Below, in pieces: positions 24,103 through 34,500 of a DNA stretch of 64,000 nt. The DNA is from Diplosphaera chodatii (Eukaryota; Chlorophyta; Trebouxiophyceae; Prasiolales; Stichococcaceae), in contig JAALGY010000033.1 in the NCBI GenBank assembly GCA_032358165.1, forward strand, positions 3,348,001 through 3,412,000. Direction: 5' to 3'. The notes under the pieces are model-generated. The model had not been told where the DNA came from. It ran no database searches and saw only the letters and a list, made by a program, of their open reading frames with translations. The translations under genes were made by a program, and so were the position numbers. Every line of letters starts with the position of its first letter. Position 1 is the stretch's first letter.

Positions 24103-25854
24103 TCACTCGCCCCCGCCGTTCTGGCGATAGTGGAACGTCGCCATCAGGGCAATGTGGTCGCTGCTCCAGGTGTCATTCGGCAGGCCGCTGCTGGGGCGTG
24201 GCTTGACCTCTGCCTCCTCAGGCAGCTCCAGCAGAGCGCCGGGCGCCAAGCTGTCGGCCGTGTACAAAATGTAGTCCAGCGTGCCCTTGAAGTCCCGTGT
24301 GATGTTCGTGAACTTGGGCTCGCCGAAGCTGGGGTCGCAGCGCCGCCGTTGGCGCGCGAGCGCCGGCGCGTCGCTCCGCGAGGCGGGCGTTTCAGCCAGA
24401 GCCGCGTACGCGCTCGCCAGAGGCAGCTTGTGCTGCAGCTTGCTCGCCGGCCGCAGAATGCCCAGCGGGTCCTGCTTCAGCTCTGGGTGGTCGGCGTCCA
24501 CCGAGTGCTTGACCAGCAGCGAGTGCGCTGCTGACCCCGGGATGCTGTTGAAGTCGCCAGCAACCAGCATGGGAATGTCCGCGCTCGCTGCAATCTTCTC
24601 CAGCCCCTTGACCAGTGTGTGCACCTGCCACAGCTTCACGTCGTTCAGCTCTGGGTTGGCGTGGATGTGCGTGTTGGCGATGCAGATTAGGGGCCGGCGG
24701 CTGCTGCTGCCGCTGCCCTCCGCCTGCGGTGCCTCCAACGCCTCCAGCACCGCAATCAGCGCCACGTTGTCCTTCAGCAGGCGGCTGAGTGCAGGCTTCT
24801 TCTGGTCGGGCCCAATGTTTTCTGCCAGCGACAGCGCCGCCTTGTTAAACTCCACCTCGTACTTCTTCACCAGCGAGAAGCGGGAGCGCTTGAAGAAGGT
24901 GGCGCAGCCGTCAATCGCATAGGCATTGTTTGTGTACACCTCGGCCGTCTTCTTCTTGAAGATGGCGGTATACCCAGCCTTGCCCAGCTCAGGAGCCCAG
25001 AAGTCCGCGAAATGGGTCGACTGGACCTCCTGCAGGCACACGATGTCGGCAGAGTACCCCAGCAACTCCTTGAGCAGGTTCTGCTTGCGGTACTGCCATC
25101 CCAGCACCCACGACTGGCAGTAGGGGAACTGCTCGTTCGTGGCGTATAGGTCAGCCAGCAGGTTGTAGGTGAGCAGCGTGAACTTGCCGCCAGGCGCCAG
25201 CGGCCGGCCCTTGGGTGGCGGCAGCGGCACCAGCTCCCGCGCGGGTGGCTGCGGCGCCGGCCGAACCCGCTCTGACCTCACGCTGAACGTGCGTCCAACC
25301 TCGCGTGCATACCCGCCAGCTGTGTCACACGACACAATGTCCAGCTTCAGCAGCGCGCCTACATCCTCGGCCTGGGGGGTGTACAGCCTCGTCTTGGCCA
25401 CCTCGATCCACGTCTCCCCATTGTTGCTGAAGGTGTGCCCGGTCTTGAAGCTCTTGTCCGACTGAAAGCCGTTCTCACTGCCGCTGTAGCCGTTGAAGCG
25501 ATTGGACTGCCCGTGCAGCTCCTTGTGCAGGCCCCAGTGTCGCCGCAGGCAGTCGGTGGAGCAGTGGAACGATTTCCGCACGTCAACCTTGGCGCGCAGG
25601 CACAGCACGCACTGCAGCGTGGCCTCCCGGTCGCCGTGCACCCAGCACACTGCGCCGCCTCTGTTCACAACTGAGCGGTACCAGCGGAAGCGCAGGGCGA
25701 AGCGGGACTGGCTGTCCAACCCCTCCTCTGGCACATCCTCTGCTGTGCAGGTGGTAGTCGCATCCGCCCGCCGGCAGACGACGTAGGGCTCAACAGTGAC
25801 GCCCTGCACTATCGCCTCTGAGGGTAGTCGTGCTGACACAACCTGCAACGCCAT
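24103..25854 (-). CDS. CCR4: Plant-type CCR4 deadenylase (EEP nuclease), intronless
   Basis: A single open frame of 583 residues aligns end to end, from memory, with land-plant CCR4a/b (about 600 residues). The N-terminus (ARLPSEAIVQG...YVVCRR) carries the plant MYND-like zinc-binding module, with CWVHGDREATLQCVLC and FHCSTDCLRRHWGLHKELH. The C-terminal exonuclease-endonuclease-phosphatase domain shows every catalytic block: LLTYNLLADLY, CLQEVQSTHF, GCATFFKRSRFSLVKKYEVE, ANTHIHANPELNDVKLWQ, LVAGDFNSIPGS and SDHIALMA. The enzyme removes mRNA poly(A) tails as part of the CCR4-NOT complex in the cytoplasm. It is intronless, whereas nearly every neighbour has short exons. ATG 25854 matches the family start; a TTGCAG just after it could instead be an acceptor for an upstream leader exon. 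Confidence 0.95.
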   Translation of the reverse strand: MALQVVSARLPSEAIVQGVTVEPYVVCRRADATTTCTAEDVPEEGLDSQSRFALRFRWYRSVVNRGGAVCWVHGDREATLQCVLCLRAKVDVRKSFHCSTDCLRRHWGLHKELHGQSNRFNGYSGSENGFQSDKSFKTGHTFSNNGETWIEVAKTRLYTPQAEDVGALLKLDIVSCDTAGGYAREVGRTFSVRSERVRPAPQPPARELVPLPPPKGRPLAPGGKFTLLTYNLLADLYATNEQFPYCQSWVLGWQYRKQNLLKELLGYSADIVCLQEVQSTHFADFWAPELGKAGYTAIFKKKTAEVYTNNAYAIDGCATFFKRSRFSLVKKYEVEFNKAALSLAENIGPDQKKPALSRLLKDNVALIAVLEALEAPQAEGSGSSSRRPLICIANTHIHANPELNDVKLWQVHTLVKGLEKIAASADIPMLVAGDFNSIPGSAAHSLLVKHSVDADHPELKQDPLGILRPASKLQHKLPLASAYAALAETPASRSDAPALARQRRRCDPSFGEPKFTNITRDFKGTLDYILYTADSLAPGALLELPEEAEVKPRPSSGLPNDTWSSDHIALMATFHYRQNGGGE

Positions 25855-26514
25855 CCAGCCCCAGCGGGGTCCGTCATTTGCGTGTTCTCATCCGCAGTAG
25901 TGAGTTGCTCGTGTCCCTCAAGATGCATTCGTTTGATCCTGCGTCGCAACGAACAGCGCCTGTCTCTCCGCCGTAGACCAACCTGCCAAACAACGCAGCA
26001 ACCGGGCATATATGCGTGAGTGCACCTCGGCTTGGCTCTGGCACACGGAGCCAGCCTGGTAATCCTACCCGCAATCTCGGAAACATCTCACGCGTGCAAT
26101 CGGAAGGTCGCGCCTTCTCGAGTGTGCTGCAGTTATGCGTTCACAAGTTCACTTGCTGGCAAACTCTGTTGCATACGTGTGACGGGCTCTGTTGCTCACC
26201 GTCTTGGCACGGCCGCCGTTGGGCGGGCCTGCACCTGCGATCTTGCACCGAGCTTGCTTTCTTCAATCACCGTCAAGTCCCCGCTCCACACACCGCGCGC
26301 ACAAATCAGACGCTGTTACTGTTGTCAGGCGATCGGGGCCCAGCAGCTTCAACTAGCAGGATACAAAGTTGCCTTGCCAAGGGCCTTCTCATAGCCAAAA
26401 TTAGCAGTCTTCATTTCAGCAAATGAGGCAGCGGTGCGTAGCTATGCATTGGTAGGTTGTACATCAGACCGTCAGGCTTGTGGGAGCTGCTGCAAAAGGC
26501 AAACAGAATACAGC
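25855..26514. promoter_or_regulatory. Shared 5' region between CCR4 and TFIIS
   Basis: These 660 bp separate divergent starts at 25854 (minus) and 26515 (plus). No coding exon is evident and no specific element is recognised. Confidence 0.45.
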
Positions 26515-28763
26515 ATGTCGACAGCTGCGGTCAGCGCTGGTGACCTGGTAAAGGCAGTTGATGCAGCGGTGAAGGCGGCAGCAAACAACGAGCCCAGCCG
26601 CGCTGTTGACAGCCTGCAGTTCCTGACGAAACAGGACGTTACGGCGGGTCTGCTGCTGAGCACTGGCGCCGGCAAAAAGGTGAGGGCCTGCCGTCTACAT
26701 GCTGTTATGTGGCAAACACTCCTCATGCACAAAGCGATGGACCCCGCTCCTTTGCACTGTCCTGCTCAGGTCGGCTGCAAGTTTCCATGCCAGAGTGCGT
26801 TCCTACATGCCGTACATGCCGCAGATCAGGAAACTCGCAAAGTCAGAGGATGCAGCGGTGGCGGCCGCAGCGGTGGATGTCGTGGAGGCCTGGAAAACGT
26901 CAGTGAAACGCGAGCAAGCCACAGCAGACAGCGGCAGCCTCAAGGCCGCCTCAGCAGGTCTGCCAGTCAGTGTGCTGGGCTTCCCACCTCGCAACAGGCA
27001 GGCGCCTTGCTGGCTGCCAGAACATACCAGACGTGGTGTAATCGGCATGATGCTGTCATGCTCCAGGTGGTGAGGGCCTGACCGTGCGCACGGGTGCGCA
27101 GCCAGCAGAGCAGAATGGTGCAGCGGAGCAGCAGACAGCAGAGCCCCCGCCGACGCCTGGCAGTGCCAAGGGTGGCCCACAGCCAGCGGCGTCGCCGCGT
27201 GCATTCTCACCCCGCGGCCGAGCCTCTGGCTCGTGGACGCCAAGTGAGTGACTTGCACGGCTGGACGAGCGCAATGGAGCAATGGATCATCCTTCGATTG
27301 ACAGTCTGCATAAGGCCACAAGTTGACAACGCATGCTGTGATATTCTGCAAGGTCACAGAGGGGTGTTGGCAAGCTTGACATGCTGTTGTGTGATCATGT
27401 TGGCACACATGCAGCTGCGGCGGAGGCGGCGGCGGCAGCGCGCCCGCCTGTAGACCTGGTGCAGCAGGAAGCAGACAAGAAGCGGGCCAAGGCGGCGATT
27501 GCGAAGACGGGCGTAGCGCAGCGCGACAAGATGCGGGAGCTGCTGGCAGAGGACCTGGCGATGGCGCTCCCTGAAGCGGTGTGTGCTGCATACGTCCCTA
27601 GTGCCTGCCGCTTCGACAAAACTGGGGGCTGCCGGTGCTTGCGGTGGTCGTCTGAGCATCTCGTTGACAGTCTTGCACTTGCTGGACCTGGTTGGGCAGC
27701 TTGCATCAGCCTTGAGGGCAGTGGGAATCGGTGCCCAGCTGCCAGTTGCTTGCGTGCAACAAGACTTGGTAGAGCAAAGTAAACATTCCATGCGCTCGAT
27801 GTGCAGCCGGGCAGTGTGCCGGCGGACAAGGCGGGCGCGGTCGAGAGCGAGCTGCACAGCTGGGGCGGCGGCGTGACGGCCAAGTACAAGGCCCGCTTCC
27901 GCACCCTGCACTTCAACCTGAAGGACGTCAACAACCCAGACCTGCGCCGCCGCGTGCTCTCCGGCGAGATCGCGCCCCAGGTGCACATCATTTGCCGCTG
28001 GGTGTCAGCTGTTCTATGGAGAACCACTTCCGGCGCTGGGCGCCACTTCAGCAGGATGTACCCTACGCAAGTCGTGCAGCCCCAAGCTCAGCGCAGCATG
28101 AGCTGTTAGCACACATCGACTGACTGCCCTTCCTGACGGGCAGGAGCTGATGGAGATGGGCGCCGACGACCTGGCGTCAGACGCCCGCAAGGAGGAGAAC
28201 CAGAAGATCCGCGAGCACGCCATCTGGGAGGCGGAGCGCGGCCAGAAGGGCAAAGCCACCACCGACCAGTTCCAGTGCAGCAAGTGCCGCCAGCGAAAGT
28301 GCACCTACTACGTGCGTTGCAGCTCGCCCCCCGTGCCCAAGTTGCCTGGGGAACCGATCCAAATGTTGTGCTGAATATGTTCCGAGTCACGAGTGCCGAG
28401 GCTGGTATTGCAAACAAGGTATCGATGTGGCTTGAGACGATTTTGACGCTCGTGTGTCTCCTGTATGCAGCAAATGCAGACAAGATCCGCAGATGAGGTA
28501 TCCAGCTGTGGATGTATGCCTGGCTGCATGTTGTTCGTCAGCAGTACCATGCTTTGGTGGCTCTTGAGTAAAGGTTGACTGACATCATGTGCCCTTTGTC
28601 TGCAGCCAATGACGACCTTCGTGCAGGTGACTGCTGCATCCGTCGATTGTGTTCTCACTCGAAGTACTGTAGTATGACACATGTCTGGCTCATCTTGGCA
28701 CTAAAGGCAGGGTTTTTGTTGCTGCAGTGTCAAAACTGTCCCCACCGATGGAGATTTTGTTAG
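26515..28763 (+). CDS. TFIIS: Transcription elongation factor TFIIS
   Basis: Nine exons give about 364 residues: 26515-26679, 26795-26957, 27067-27243, 27415-27578, 27807-27980, 28144-28311, 28471-28497, 28606-28626 and 28728-28763. The N-terminal helical (LW) domain spans exons 1-2, with LLLSTGAGKK continuing to VRSYMPYMPQIRKLAK. A Pro/Ser/Gly linker follows. The central domain contains RDKMRELLAEDLA, KYKARFRTLHFNLKDVNNPD and LRRRVLSGEIAP. The C-terminal zinc ribbon is CSKCRQRKCTYY, QMQTRSADE, PMTTFVQ and CQNCPHRWRFC, spread over exons 6-9. It includes the acidic SADE pair that stimulates RNA cleavage by stalled RNA polymerase II. The first intron is odd: the frame requires exon 2 to begin at GTGCGT (26795), where the preceding bases are GA, not AG. 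All other introns are canonical. Confidence 0.93.
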
Positions 28764-29094
28764 GGGCGGTGCCATCTATGGGGTTGACATTTGCAGGACA
28801 GTCTCTGAGCACAGCCGTTGGACCCACTGCGTGTTTTGGGCAGCAGCTGGTTAGCTAGCTGACAGGTATCCCTGACGTACGGGTAAAGACCCGCTGACTC
28901 TGTGCAAGCTTAGGCACGCTGTTTCGGTGATCTGGACAGGACGACCGTGTGAAGGTGTCCATTCACATTGAAAGTTGATGGCAGCCCCGACCACCTGATG
29001 CACTCTGCACCAATGGCAGGTTTATGATGATGGTTTGTGTTACATTGCGAGACCATATGACTTTGCCAGAAGCCTGCCGTAAACCTACAGAGTG
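28764..29094. other. Convergent spacer between TFIIS and CREG
   Basis: This is the 3' region of two convergent genes. It contains the CREG poly(A)-type signal and no visible exon. Confidence 0.5.
29040..29044 (-). terminator. TGTAA polyadenylation-type signal for CREG
   Basis: TGTAA on the minus strand lies about 50 nt beyond the CREG stop codon. Confidence 0.5.
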
Positions 29095-30156
29095 TCATGC
29101 AGCGGCAAGGCCAGTCTCCCCCAGATGCACTGCGAAGTAGGCATCCGGTTCAATGTCCTTAGGGCCGCCATAGTAGTCAAGTAGGCGAACTGCCTGGATG
29201 TGCATCTCGTACCTGTGGCGGCGCACACACGGTGTGGGCACAAGTCATCTGAAGACTGAGGCCAGCTTGGCGACAGCTCGGGGTGGTAGTTCCGAGTGTC
29301 AAGGCCAATGACTCAGGCTCTTGACGGCACACAGTGCATCACGGGCACAGATGTCTTTACAAGACAGTGGAAGACAGCAGGCTCACGCTTGGAAGCCGTG
29401 GTCCGCGGGCCAGTCGCGCATGGCGGGGTGCCTCGCAAACAGCAGCCGCAGCGCTTGAGGCAGCGCTTTGCCGCGCACCGGCTCCACGGCGCCCGAGATG
29501 GACACCTTGGCACACGTTGGGTCCTGTGTAAACATCAGCAACATTCACAAGGCTGTGTCCTTGAGATGTGATTTCCACCCGATCGTCTGCCCGTCAGGCA
29601 ACCGTGCTGTAAGCTCAAGACTGGCTGCGGGGTCGGTAAAGAGTGTCGGCACCTCACCTCTGCGTCTGTGCTGGAGCAGCTGTGCGGCAGCTGCGCCTCT
29701 GCGATGGTCAATGTTGCCATCGAGTTCACCTGCGGGCAGGGCGCTTGTATGGCGGAGCAGGCACGCATGCAGCTAGCCGCCGCCTTGAGGTCCGACTGTT
29801 CTGCCATGCAGCTGCTGCACGTACTCTCGTGCAGGAGGGGCTTTGTGACTTGCCTCCAGGTCGAACGCAGTTGCGTCCAATTTGGTCAGGTAGAACAGAA
29901 GGCGCCCTGTTGGATTGTCTGGTGGGCCGTCGCTGTACGATACCACGTTGCCATAGGGCACAGCGGTGTGCTTGGAGGAGAGGTGCCGGCTGACTGTCGA
30001 CAGTGTGCCCCAGTCATTCCTGTGCACAAGCCAGCGCGCCATCTCCGCTGCATGCTGCCACGGCGGTCGGTCACCGCTGGTTTGTGGATCCGCATCAGCG
30101 ATAGACACGCAGGATATTGCAAGGGCTACACAGAGACACCGCAGTGAAGACGCCAT
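29095..30156 (-). CDS. CREG1: CREG-like secreted glycoprotein (FMN-binding split-barrel fold)
   Basis: Four exons give about 209 residues, close to animal CREG1 (220): 30156-29854, 29729-29658, 29523-29387 and 29212-29095. The N-terminus MASSLRCLCVALAISCVSIA is a signal peptide. The conserved core follows: ARWLVHRNDWGTLSTVS, PYGNVVSYSDGPP, RLLFYLTKLDATAFDLE, NSMATLTIAEAQ, AKVSISGAVEPV, LFARHPAMRDWPADHGF and the CREG-typical LLDYYGGPKDIEPDAYF. CREG proteins have the pyridoxamine-phosphate-oxidase fold but no known enzymatic activity, and act in the endolysosomal or secreted compartment. The first intron starts with GCAAGT rather than GT, a legitimate GC-AG intron, and the exon phases on both sides agree. 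An in-frame ATG further upstream would only lengthen the leader and bury the signal peptide. Confidence 0.92.
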
Positions 30157-31594
30157 CGAGAGGTCAGCTCGTTGTGTGCGGCACTGTGAGCCGGAGGGTG
30201 TACGCAGCATTGACAACCATGCATCTGCTGCAACAGGCCCCGTGCACATGAGCTTCCAATGGCCGTGTCTATCTCACAAGGTGAAGCCTTGCTTGTCTGA
30301 GTACATTATGACAGTCGGTAGTGCACATGATGATTGCTCGTGCTTCACGGTCTGCTTGGTCTCAGCTTGATGCTACTCAAGGGTGGGCTGCAGGATTACA
30401 GGAGAACAGCGTGGTGAGCTGCTCGCAGAACGCCACCTAAACGAAGGCACATGCAGCATTGGGCTGTGGACTGAACAGCAGCTGCAATCCTGCTTTGTAG
30501 GGGCGGGGGTCGTCGGGGTGCCTGCCCATTGTCGAGCCTGACCTGCCGCCGGTCATGCAACAGGGTGTCATGAGCAATCCACAGGAGCGGGCTGACTGTG
30601 GGATGCAAGCTGCCATGTGCACTGCACCTGGCAAATCGTGGTGGCTGGCCTGACAAACTCCACAGGAAAGGCGCGGCGACACCCAAGCGACTGTTACACA
30701 CGCAATCAAGTGAAAGGTGGCACGGCGCCGGCAGGCCGCCGTGTCGTCACTTGACAATTCGGAAAGAAGCCAATTCGTAGTGTCACCCTTTGCGTGCGTG
30801 GCCACACATAGCCACGCGCGCATAGATATCTCCAAAAACCGCTGCTGCCGTCAAGACGGGGCATTGCGAGCCAAAGGTACACTCCCAATGATCGTCGAGA
30901 CCAAAACTGCAATGCCTGAACAAACGCGCTGTCAAAATCTCCCCGCAGGGGAAACACGCCGTGGTGGCCGATTGCTGCAACGAGGGCTGTCCCTAGCAAA
31001 GTAATACTGCGTCGCTTCCCTGGCAAGCGAGCACCACACACAACCATACACACTCTGACGCGGCAGGGCCACATATATTGTCCTGAGCACAACTGCTGCG
31101 ACTCCCTAACGAATCCTGATATGGTAAACCGGCCTATGCTTGTTGCCTCCTGGTAGCAAAACTTCCAGCTGGGCTGGATGGCGACCCCAGGAACTGCCTG
31201 GGGAGGTGCGCCGCCAAAAACTGCCAATGCTCCACGCAGTGAGGGGCGGTGCCGGTGCGGACAGCATGCCAGACTCTTTGCGCAAGCACGGCCTGCTGAG
31301 AGGGCCGGCTCCTAGCGCCAGACCACACTCAGATGTGATCACTCTATCCTGCTGTGTGCACCGAAGCGGGCCAGGGGGCTGCGTCTTGAGCCTGCAGCCG
31401 CTGCTATGCCGAGCTGCAAGATCAGCGCTGCCGCTGGCGACTGCCACCCAGCACTGGGTCTGCACATGCACCAACCTCTGCCGGTACGCACTGCCTGGAT
31501 CACCCTTGCTGCGGGCACATTGCCGCTGCCTGTGAGCCTCAACGATGCTGCTGCCACACGTGCTGCTGCGGCCGCTGTCGTCGGGCCCGGCGTG
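30157..31594. other. 1.4-kb spacer between CREG and SDP1
   Basis: It should hold the CREG promoter and the SDP1 3' UTR. An open frame on the minus strand (about 30.7-31.2 kb) has no recognisable family, no flanking splice context and unremarkable composition, so no gene is called. Confidence 0.4.
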
Positions 31595-34500
31595 TCACCA
31601 GGCGTAGTAGTCGATGCCCGAGTGCGCGTCCGCTGTGGAGGGGCGGCCGGCGCCCAGCGCGGGCGGCGCCGGCTGCCAGATGTCGTCGATCGCCGCGCTG
31701 GAGTCGCAGCAGTCGAACGGCAGCGGCGGGTATGCCTGCAGGCATGCATGCCCAAGGACGCTCGGCACGCATGCAGAGGGCGGTGCTTGTGGTGTCAATG
31801 AATCACCCTGCAGCAGGAGGGAGCATGCACACCGAGGCAAGGAGTCGGACCTCCCGGCCCAAAGCTTGCCAGGTCGGCCTGTTGACTGGTGCGTGCTTGT
31901 TGGGGACGCAGCGTGGCAGGCGGGGGGCGCACCTCGGCGGGCGTGCGCAGCGCTTTGGTGAGGTCGGGCGCTGAGCCGGACCAGTGGCAGCCGGCGTCGA
32001 TTTTGTCCAGGCTGGTGGACCGCGGCACGCCCACCGCAAAGGCGCTGCTGCGCGTCAGGTGGTTGCCGTGGCCTGCGCAGCGGCACGCCGGGTCAGCGGA
32101 GGCGGGCGCAAGCTTTGTCAGTGCATGTTCGGAGTGCTTCTGGGCATTGACGCGGGGAGCAAAGGGTTAAGCTGACGGACCCAGAGCGTTGCCAAACGAG
32201 CAAGTTGACATCCATTCCGCAACAAAACTAACGACGGTGATCAGGCAAGATATCACCACTGCGTAGTGTGGAAATGAACACTTCATGGTAGCAAGTGCAC
32301 GTGCTCACCAAAGCCCGCGTGCACGCCGGCAAAGCCGTTGCGGCCGTCCATGTGCGGCGGCGGCTTGCCGTCGTACTGCATGACGCTGCTGTCGTGGTGC
32401 TGCAGCGGCGCCGCGCCGCCCTCCGCCGCGCGCAGCGCCGGGCCGCTCCCGCCGCCGCTGTCCACTGCGGGGGGGTCGTGCACCGCCATGCCGGCGGCGT
32501 CGGCGGTGCGTGCCGACGCCGCCTCGCCGTCGCCGCCCAGCGAGTCGTTCGACGCGGCCCGCGGCAGCGATGCTGCGGTGGCGACACGGAGGCAGCTCGG
32601 TGCCCATGCACAGGGGGACGCCGCTAGCCGACGCTCGCCGGCCGCAGCCACGCACGACAACTGCCACAGGACGCAGCGATGCAACGGCAAAGACATGCTG
32701 ATGTCCGGTGGACGGCCTGTGCTGCGGGCGGGTGCTCACGTGCGGTGGCCATGCAGGACCAGGAGGGGATGCGGGAGCGCATGGCGCCGCGCCGCGGGAG
32801 GTGGCCCCCGCTGCTGCTCTCGGCCCGTTCCTGCAGAGACACCAGCAGCTGGACATCAGTTTCACTTTTGAGATGCGGCTGCTATTGACGAGACCCCGCC
32901 TCCGTGCGGTAGTATTTGCATTGCAAGGGCATGCTGAGAAGAAGTTGTGCTGGCCAGGCCATAAGCTGATGCAGTGCAGTCAGCTTGCAACGATGGGCCA
33001 ATGGTGCACCTGCGCCTCAGCGGCCTTGACCATCGCGAGGCAGCGGTCAAAGGTGAGCTCGATGCCGCAAGCCGCCTGGATTGCGCTCAGCTTCTGCCAC
33101 GTCACAGCCTCACCCTGCAAATGAACGACCAAACAAATGCATGAGTCTGTCAGTCGGCAAGTGTGTAAAGCAGACAGTGAGTAAAGAAGTAAGTGTGTAA
33201 GTATGTACAGACACAAGATTGGCACCTGCTTGAGCGACTGGTACAGCTCCTGCTTGGTGGGGTTGGAGATGGCCTTCTTGACCTGCCACACCATGGACGG
33301 CAGCACCATGGTGACGTCGCCCTCCCACGGCTGGCTGATGACCTTGAGCCAGAAGCCCGGCAGCCAGTTGGGCAGCAGCATGTGCAGCTGCCGGCACCTG
33401 GCGTGCAGCACACGAAGCGAACATGTCAGTGGCCACGGTTGCCAGGTTACCAACCGGTTGCCATTGATACTAAGCCTGACGGTGAGACCAGCCGGCAGAC
33501 AGAGGCAGGAGCGCTTCAGGCATGCTGCAGGGTGTAGATGGTGTGAAGGCAACAAGGTTGCAGGCGAGGGCCAGGTGGCGCCCCGCACCGGTGCTTGAAC
33601 TCGTGCTCCAGCATGTCGGCAAAGGTGCGGTTGAGGTGGCGCTTGATGTTGAGGGCGGGGATGATGTGCGGGTTGGTCTGGCTGCAGATGAAGTAGTTGA
33701 CGTTGAACATCTCCGCCAGGCCGCGCATCGGCAGGTCCTCCTCCAGGCTGCCGTCCCGCCACCGCCGCGCCTTGCTGCCCCCGCCCTCCTCCGCCGTGAA
33801 CCTGCGCACGAGGCATCCCATTTAACACAGTATGCCAGCACAGTGCAGGCCGATGATCGTGGGCCACCTATGCTCGGCGCTGTGTCAAACCTGATTGAAC
33901 AGGCTCAGCCCTGTCAGTCAAGGTGAGCTCGTTAAGACCCACCGCACGAAGTTGCCGTTGTGGTCCTTTGCCAGCAGGTCCTGCGGCTTGAACAGTCCCG
34001 GGAAGGCGGAGGAGCAGGCGACGGCGGACCACACCACCACGTTGGGCGCCGTCAGGTAGTTCAGCAGCCGCGGCGGCTCGTTCGTGTCGGCCGCGCACAC
34101 CGCAATGTTCAGGATGCGCCCTGCAGGTTGCAGATGGACCATGTGAGGTGGTTGACGGTGTTGATCCTCAGGACAAAGGCTAACCGTTGAGAGCATGCAG
34201 TGCCCATGCCCCTACAAGACTGCGGAGCTTCCGCCCCTGCAAACAACTGTCATGAAATGTTTGCAGGGGCGGATCATAACCACATCGCTGACCTGACTTG
34301 TTGTAGGCGTCCAGGAAGGTGACGTCCTCCAACACAATCCGCAGCCGCTTCTGCAGCACCGTATGGTCCTGCAGCGTGCCCTTCAGCAGCATGTGCCGCA
34401 CGAACTGCCCGAAGGTGGAGTTGCTGAAGAACGACAGGTCCACCTGCAAGTGAGTCAGCACTACTTAGCCTTGAGCAGGCTGGACGAGCAGATTCATCAG

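Noticed and set aside
24281..24922. 213-codon open frame on the plus strand opposite CCR4
   Set aside because: It is antisense to the conserved nuclease domain, with no motif of its own.
30706..31227. 173-codon minus-strand open frame between CREG and SDP1
   Set aside because: It has no recognisable domain and no splice partners, and lies in the expected promoter/3' UTR space.
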